A DNA stretch of 64,000 nucleotides, from contig CANLOV010000007.1 in NCBI GenBank assembly GCA_947492955.1, positions 62,001 to 126,000 on the forward strand, written 5' to 3'. Positions 61,537 through 64,000 of the stretch are shown piece after piece. The stretch's first letter is position 1. Every line of letters begins with the position of its first letter. A model generated the notes under the pieces. It did not search any database, was not told the DNA's origin, and was given only the letters and a program-made list of their open reading frames with translations. Position numbers and translations under genes: made by a program. The stretch is from an uncultured Cellulophaga sp. Lineage in GTDB: Bacteria > Bacteroidota > Bacteroidia > Flavobacteriales > Flavobacteriaceae.

Positions 61537-61698
61537 TTTTTTCCTCAAAATCGAGTCTTATAAATCTATCTATTTGAAGGGAGATATTGAAACGTAGAAT
61601 GGTGTCAAATGCTCCGTTTTTATAGCATTTTATATGGATTTAGAAATATGGTCAAAACGAAACGTTAGATTTGAAAATACCCATCTTCATTCTACCCA

Positions 61699-61724
61699 TA
61701 AAAAAGCCCTTGAATTTTCAAGGG
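61699..61724 (-). terminator. Terminator of the RadC-like operon
   Basis: On the minus strand CCCTTGAA-AA-TTCAAGGG is followed by CTTTTTT. It lies 24 nt after the stop of the 65-residue gene. Confidence 0.85.
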
Positions 61725-61747
61725 TGTAAAGGCAATTATTTTAAAGG

Positions 61748-61945
61748 TTAGATATTGAAAGCATATTTGTAGTTATATAAATTTTTTATTGCTTCTTCAT
61801 ACAAAATGGTTTCATATTCTATATGGTGTGCTTTTGCATATGCCCTTAAACTTTCACCATTTTTACTTTCAATCTCTTCTTTGGAAATAGATAATAAACG
61901 CTGTTGGGTTTCATCATCGAGGTTAGTATAATTCAAATAGACCAT
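61748..61945 (-). CDS. Small hypothetical protein
   Basis: The 65-residue acidic protein has no recognised domain. It has a helical character (Q-Q-R-L-L-S-I-S-K-E-E-I-E-S-K-N) and ends Y-N-Y-K-Y-A-F-N-I. It starts 3 nt after the RadC-like gene and shares its terminator, which supports it as a real gene. Confidence 0.6.
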   Translation of the reverse strand: MVYLNYTNLDDETQQRLLSISKEEIESKNGESLRAYAKAHHIEYETILYEEAIKNLYNYKYAFNI

Positions 61946-61948
61946 AAC

Positions 61949-62398
61949 TTAAAGTATTGAGTTATCTGCAAAACTATAATACTCCCCATTAGGAGCAATA
62001 ATCAAATGGTCTAGTACATTAATATCAAAAAGAGCAGCTGCTTTTTTAATTTTTTCTGTGATTTTTTTATCCGCTTCACTAGGAAGTAATTTTCCCGATG
62101 GATGATTATGAGTAAGAATTATTCCAACCGATAATGTTTTTAATACAACCGCAAATAATATCCGTAGATCAATCATAGTTCCCGTAATTCCACCTTGGGA
62201 AAGTTGATAAATACCTTTTACCTTGTTACTATTGTTTAAAAGAACAACCTTAAATGATTCTTGTAGTTCAATAGTATTTTTGTTCCAATGTTGGTATAAT
62301 AATTCACCTGCATCCTGCGATGAACTTATCTTTTTCCAAAAAGGGGATGTTACACGTTCTTTGTAACTAATCTGTATTTCGTTAACTTTATCTTTCAT
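61949..62398 (-). CDS. RadC-like JAB-domain protein
   Basis: The 149-residue protein keeps only the JAMM/JAB domain of RadC. The metal motif is I-L-T-H-N-H-P-S-G-K-L-L-P-S-E-A-D (His, His, Ser, Asp) near residues 95-111, and an upstream Glu lies in K-I-S-S-S-Q-D-A-G-E-L-L. The N-terminal helix-hairpin-helix half of chromosomal RadC is absent, as is usual for mobile-element versions. Its function in the element (DNA repair or anti-defence) is unknown. Confidence 0.88.
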   Translation of the reverse strand: MKDKVNEIQISYKERVTSPFWKKISSSQDAGELLYQHWNKNTIELQESFKVVLLNNSNKVKGIYQLSQGGITGTMIDLRILFAVVLKTLSVGIILTHNHPSGKLLPSEADKKITEKIKKAAALFDINVLDHLIIAPNGEYYSFADNSIL

Positions 62399-62425
62399 TG
62401 TTTTTTCTTTATAGGATTGATAATG

Positions 62426-62461
62426 AAAAAGAGGGCAGAACTTTCGACAGAGATGCCCTCT
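62426..62461. terminator. Terminator of ssb
   Basis: GAGGGCA (62431-62437) pairs with TGCCCTC (62454-62460), with A/T-runs on both sides. It ends ssb transcription on the minus strand. Confidence 0.75.
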
Positions 62462-62474
62462 TTATTTTTTTGGT

Positions 62475-62810
62475 TTACTTACTACCAAAAAGCAATATTT
62501 CACTTGCTTCAACTTCGGTAACATAGCGTTGATTCCCATCATCGGTGGTGTAAGTCTTTGTTTTTAATTTTCCCACTACTCCAATTTCTTTGCCTTTGGT
62601 AACATACTTTTCAATAATATCGGCTGTCTTGCCCCAAGCTACCACTGTGTGCCAATTAGTATCTGTTTGTTTTTCTCCATTTGCATCCTTGTAATTCTCG
62701 TTCGTGGCTAATGAAAAACGAGCAACTTTTTTACCGCTTTCAAGATTTGTAATCGTTGGTTTTTGTCCAACGTTTCCAATTAACTGTACATAATTCTTAA
62801 TTGTACTCAT
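62475..62810 (-). CDS. ssb: Single-stranded DNA-binding protein
   Basis: The 111-residue OB-fold SSB has N-Y-V-Q-L-I-G-N-V-G, F-S-L-A-T-N-E-N-Y, T-N-W-H-T-V-V-A-W-G-K and G-K-E-I-G-V-V-G-K-L. It ends at E-I-L-L-F-G-S-K and lacks the acidic DxxIPF-like tail by which chromosomal SSB recruits partners. It would protect the transferred strand without that recruitment. The gene is monocistronic with its own terminator. Confidence 0.9.
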   Translation of the reverse strand: MSTIKNYVQLIGNVGQKPTITNLESGKKVARFSLATNENYKDANGEKQTDTNWHTVVAWGKTADIIEKYVTKGKEIGVVGKLKTKTYTTDDGNQRYVTEVEASEILLFGSK

Positions 62811-62861
62811 AACTATAGATTTAAAGATTAATATTCATTTGATTTAAAAGTGATTTACTTA

Positions 62862-63044
62862 TTATATCTGAAGTGTTTTCCTTTTTGATTTTTTAGTTCC
62901 ACTTCCTTTTTGGATATTTTGAGATGATTTCATAGTTCGATATTTTGATTTACTTCCCATAGAGCCTTCGTTGTTACCTTTTTTTGATGCCCCATGTGAT
63001 TCAATATTCAGATTTGATAAGACGTATAAAAAAGAGTGAGGCAC
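62862..63044 (-). CDS. Doubtful small Lys/Ser-rich ORF
   Basis: A 60-codon frame with GTG start encodes a Lys/Ser-rich peptide (K-S-S-Q-N-I-Q-K-G-S-G-T-K-K-S-K-R). Its N-terminal part runs through one arm of an imperfect inverted repeat (62962-63118). It lies 51 nt before ssb on the same strand. It may be a shorter peptide from the internal ATG, or a remnant. Confidence 0.25.
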   Translation of the reverse strand: MPHSFLYVLSNLNIESHGASKKGNNEGSMGSKSKYRTMKSSQNIQKGSGTKKSKRKTLQI

Positions 63045-63118
63045 GAACCTGGTTTATGCCGTAGTTCAAAACTGAATGTTGTTGTTTTGCTGACAAAAAA
63101 AGGTAATGATGGAGGCTC
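62962..63118. repeat. Imperfect inverted repeat near the right end
   Basis: TCAAATCTGAATATTG (minus, 63002-63017) and TCAAAACTGAATGTTG (plus, 63066-63081) correspond. So do CAAAAAAAGGTAA...AGGCTC blocks on each strand (62962-62986; 63094-63118). Both arms also read KKGN-x-x-GS in the matching frame. A 53-codon plus-strand frame (63036-63197) runs out of the second arm. The remaining 63198-63427 contains no gene, only an 8 bp inverted repeat TTAGTCTA-AAC-TAGACTAA (63371-63389). Confidence 0.5.
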
Positions 63119-63427
63119 GGTAAGTGAATTAAATGACTATGTGAAGTTTAAAATGGAAGGGATTGGGCTAAATATTAATAAAACTCCTATTTATTAGACT
63201 TAATTCACGATTTTGATTTAGGGATGAAGTGTTCCTTTCTAGCATAGTCAGAGAGGGTTAACGAAATGGAAAGATGAAATTTAGGATTATGTCTAAGGCC
63301 TAAGTAAGGAATTACTTTGCCTATAATGAAGAGTAACGAAAGGAAATGTGCTGATTGGGTTATATACTAATTAGTCTAAACTAGACTAAACAGTACCTAA
63401 TTTCAGAGTTTTAGTTAAGCTATTGTT

Positions 63428-63452
63428 AAAAAGGGGCTAATTCGGGGTCACT
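63428..63452 (+). repeat. 25 bp direct repeat, right copy
   Basis: Identical to 22710-22734 and in the same orientation, about 61 bp inside attR. The 11 bp inverted partner present at the left end is absent here. Confidence 0.85.
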
Positions 63453-63512
63453 AAATTTTTAGACCTCTTAGAAGCCCTTTAAAAGCTAATAAAATAGAGA
63501 TTTTGGATAGTT

Positions 63513-63526
63513 CCTCTTTCTCCGCT
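63513..63526 (+). repeat. attR core
   Basis: CCTCTTTCTCCGCT repeats the tRNA-Ser 3' end; the base before it differs from attL. Chromosomal sequence resumes with GATAAAAACC. Confidence 0.88.
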
Positions 63527-63534
63527 GATAAAAA

Positions 63535-63571
63535 CCTTAACTATCTATTATAGATATTGTTAAGGTTTTTT
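63535..63571 (+). terminator. Original tRNA-Ser terminator, displaced
   Basis: CCTTAAC (63535-63541) pairs with GTTAAGG (63559-63565), flanked by A- and T-runs, 9 nt after attR. In an uninterrupted chromosome it would directly follow the tRNA. Confidence 0.75.
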
Positions 63572-63664
63572 GTTTTAAATTACTTCTCTTGTTCTTTATA
63601 TATACTAAAACTTTAAAATAGCTTTTTAATAAATTACTAGATATAAGGATATTTTGTGTACTAT

Positions 63665-63707
63665 GTATACCTTAAAAGAAAATTATTAATTTGCGTATAC
63701 TTTAAAA
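63665..63707 (+). promoter_or_regulatory. Direct repeats before the last gene
   Basis: GTATACCTTAAAA (63665-63677) and GTATACTTTAAAA (63695-63707) are 30 bp apart, the second ending 9 bp before the ATG. They could be a regulator-binding pair. Confidence 0.35.
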
Positions 63708-63716
63708 TCATTTTTA

Positions 63717-64000
63717 ATGGTAAGGCTAATAGTATTCTTTTCATCCTTCTTATTCTTTTTTACTCCGGTTAATTCTCAAGAGAAAGAAAATGATATTGAC
63801 AATTCTGCTAAAAAAAGAATAGAACAGCTTATTACATTACAAGAGAAATATTTCACCCTTGGAGTTTTTAAAACATTTAAAGCTTATACAGATTCCATAA
63901 TAACTCTATCAAAAAAACATAACTTAAAAGAAGCCGAGATAGATGCTATTATTAAGTTAGGAGTATACTACAAAAAAACAAATACTTACGAACAATCTTT
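63717..64000 (+). CDS. Partial secreted TPR-like protein
   Basis: The first 94 codons are present; the gene continues beyond the right edge. A signal peptide (about 1-20, ending P-V-N-S-Q) is followed by helical sequence with TPR character (K-K-R-I-E-Q-L-I-T-L-Q-E-K-Y-F-T-L-G; A-E-I-D-A-I-I-K-L-G-V-Y-Y-K-K-T). The start resembles Flavobacteriia TPR-sensor regulators that end in a kinase or HTH domain, but the C-terminus is not visible. Confidence 0.75.
   Translation, partial: MVRLIVFFSSFLFFFTPVNSQEKENDIDNSAKKRIEQLITLQEKYFTLGVFKTFKAYTDSIITLSKKHNLKEAEIDAIIKLGVYYKKTNTYEQS

Larger units (their letters stand above)
22600..63526. mobile_element. Integrative conjugative element (~40.9 kb) in tRNA-Ser
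   Basis: The element is bounded by a 14 bp direct repeat (CCTCTTTCTCCGCT) at 22600-22613 and 63513-63526. It carries its own tyrosine recombinase at the tRNA side, tra genes, mob genes, rteC, an excisionase-like HTH gene, SSB and a RadC-like protein. Cargo comprises a large helicase, a four-gene nuclease/helicase operon, a lanthipeptide cluster and an envelope-protein operon. Base composition is patchy: a 60 bp line in traJ (30001) is 52% GC by hand count, against 18% in a line in lanB (53821). Confidence 0.93.

Overview
The window is about 64 kb of AT-rich chromosome from a marine or environmental member of the Flavobacteriia (Bacteroidetes). The evidence is TAnnTTTG-type promoter motifs, a TonB receptor with a carboxypeptidase-like N-terminal domain, many SPII lipoproteins, DUF2141 and YHYH proteins, and a Bacteroidetes-type tra/mob/rteC conjugative element.

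Region 1 (1-22.5 kb) is core chromosome. It holds YceI and OB-fold envelope proteins, a TonB receptor with DUF2141 and TPR partners, an FdhF/YdeP molybdenum oxidoreductase, the nucleoside phosphorylase PpnP, and a lipoprotein operon (YHYH, MORN/YwqK, SCO1, sulfatase). A leuC-leuD-leuA-like-leuB leucine operon follows, then a large lipoprotein gene flanked by a duplicated leuB 3' end, then a TauE-nitroreductase-DegT operon. Five tandem ~226 bp repeats, each with a promoter-like box and a terminator hairpin, fill 11.74-12.80 kb. A sixth copy lies at 7.57 kb. I read them as a small-RNA family.

Region 2 (22,600-63,526) is an integrative conjugative element of about 40.9 kb in the 3' end of a tRNA-Ser(UGA) gene, bounded by a 14 bp direct repeat. 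From the left it carries a tyrosine integrase, a large SF1 helicase, and a tra operon (traE, F, G, I, J, K, M, N, on the minus strand) with a divergent amidase. Next comes a four-gene putative defence operon (OLD-type ATPase/TOPRIM, UvrD-like helicase, PD-(D/E)xK-like protein, HNH protein). Then come a replication/excision control module (DnaC-like ATPase, winged-helix protein, excisionase-like HTH, RteC) and a class I lanthipeptide cluster with split LanB, a 50-residue precursor, a membrane AraC-type regulator, an S8 protease and C39-ABC/HlyD export. A plus-strand operon of lipoproteins and an HExxH protein follows. The right end has a mob operon (coupling ATPase, relaxase, accessory protein), a candidate oriT, RadC-like protein and SSB.

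Region 3 (63.5-64 kb) is chromosome again, with the displaced tRNA terminator and the start of a TPR-like gene.

The element's parts fit together: int/xis/rteC control excision, mob and tra handle transfer, and the cargo supplies phage-defence-like genes and a secreted peptide. A palindromic operator (CTAnATTCATGAATnTAG) occurs before lanB and lanA, and a degraded copy lies before rteC. This hints that peptide production and transfer control may share a regulator.
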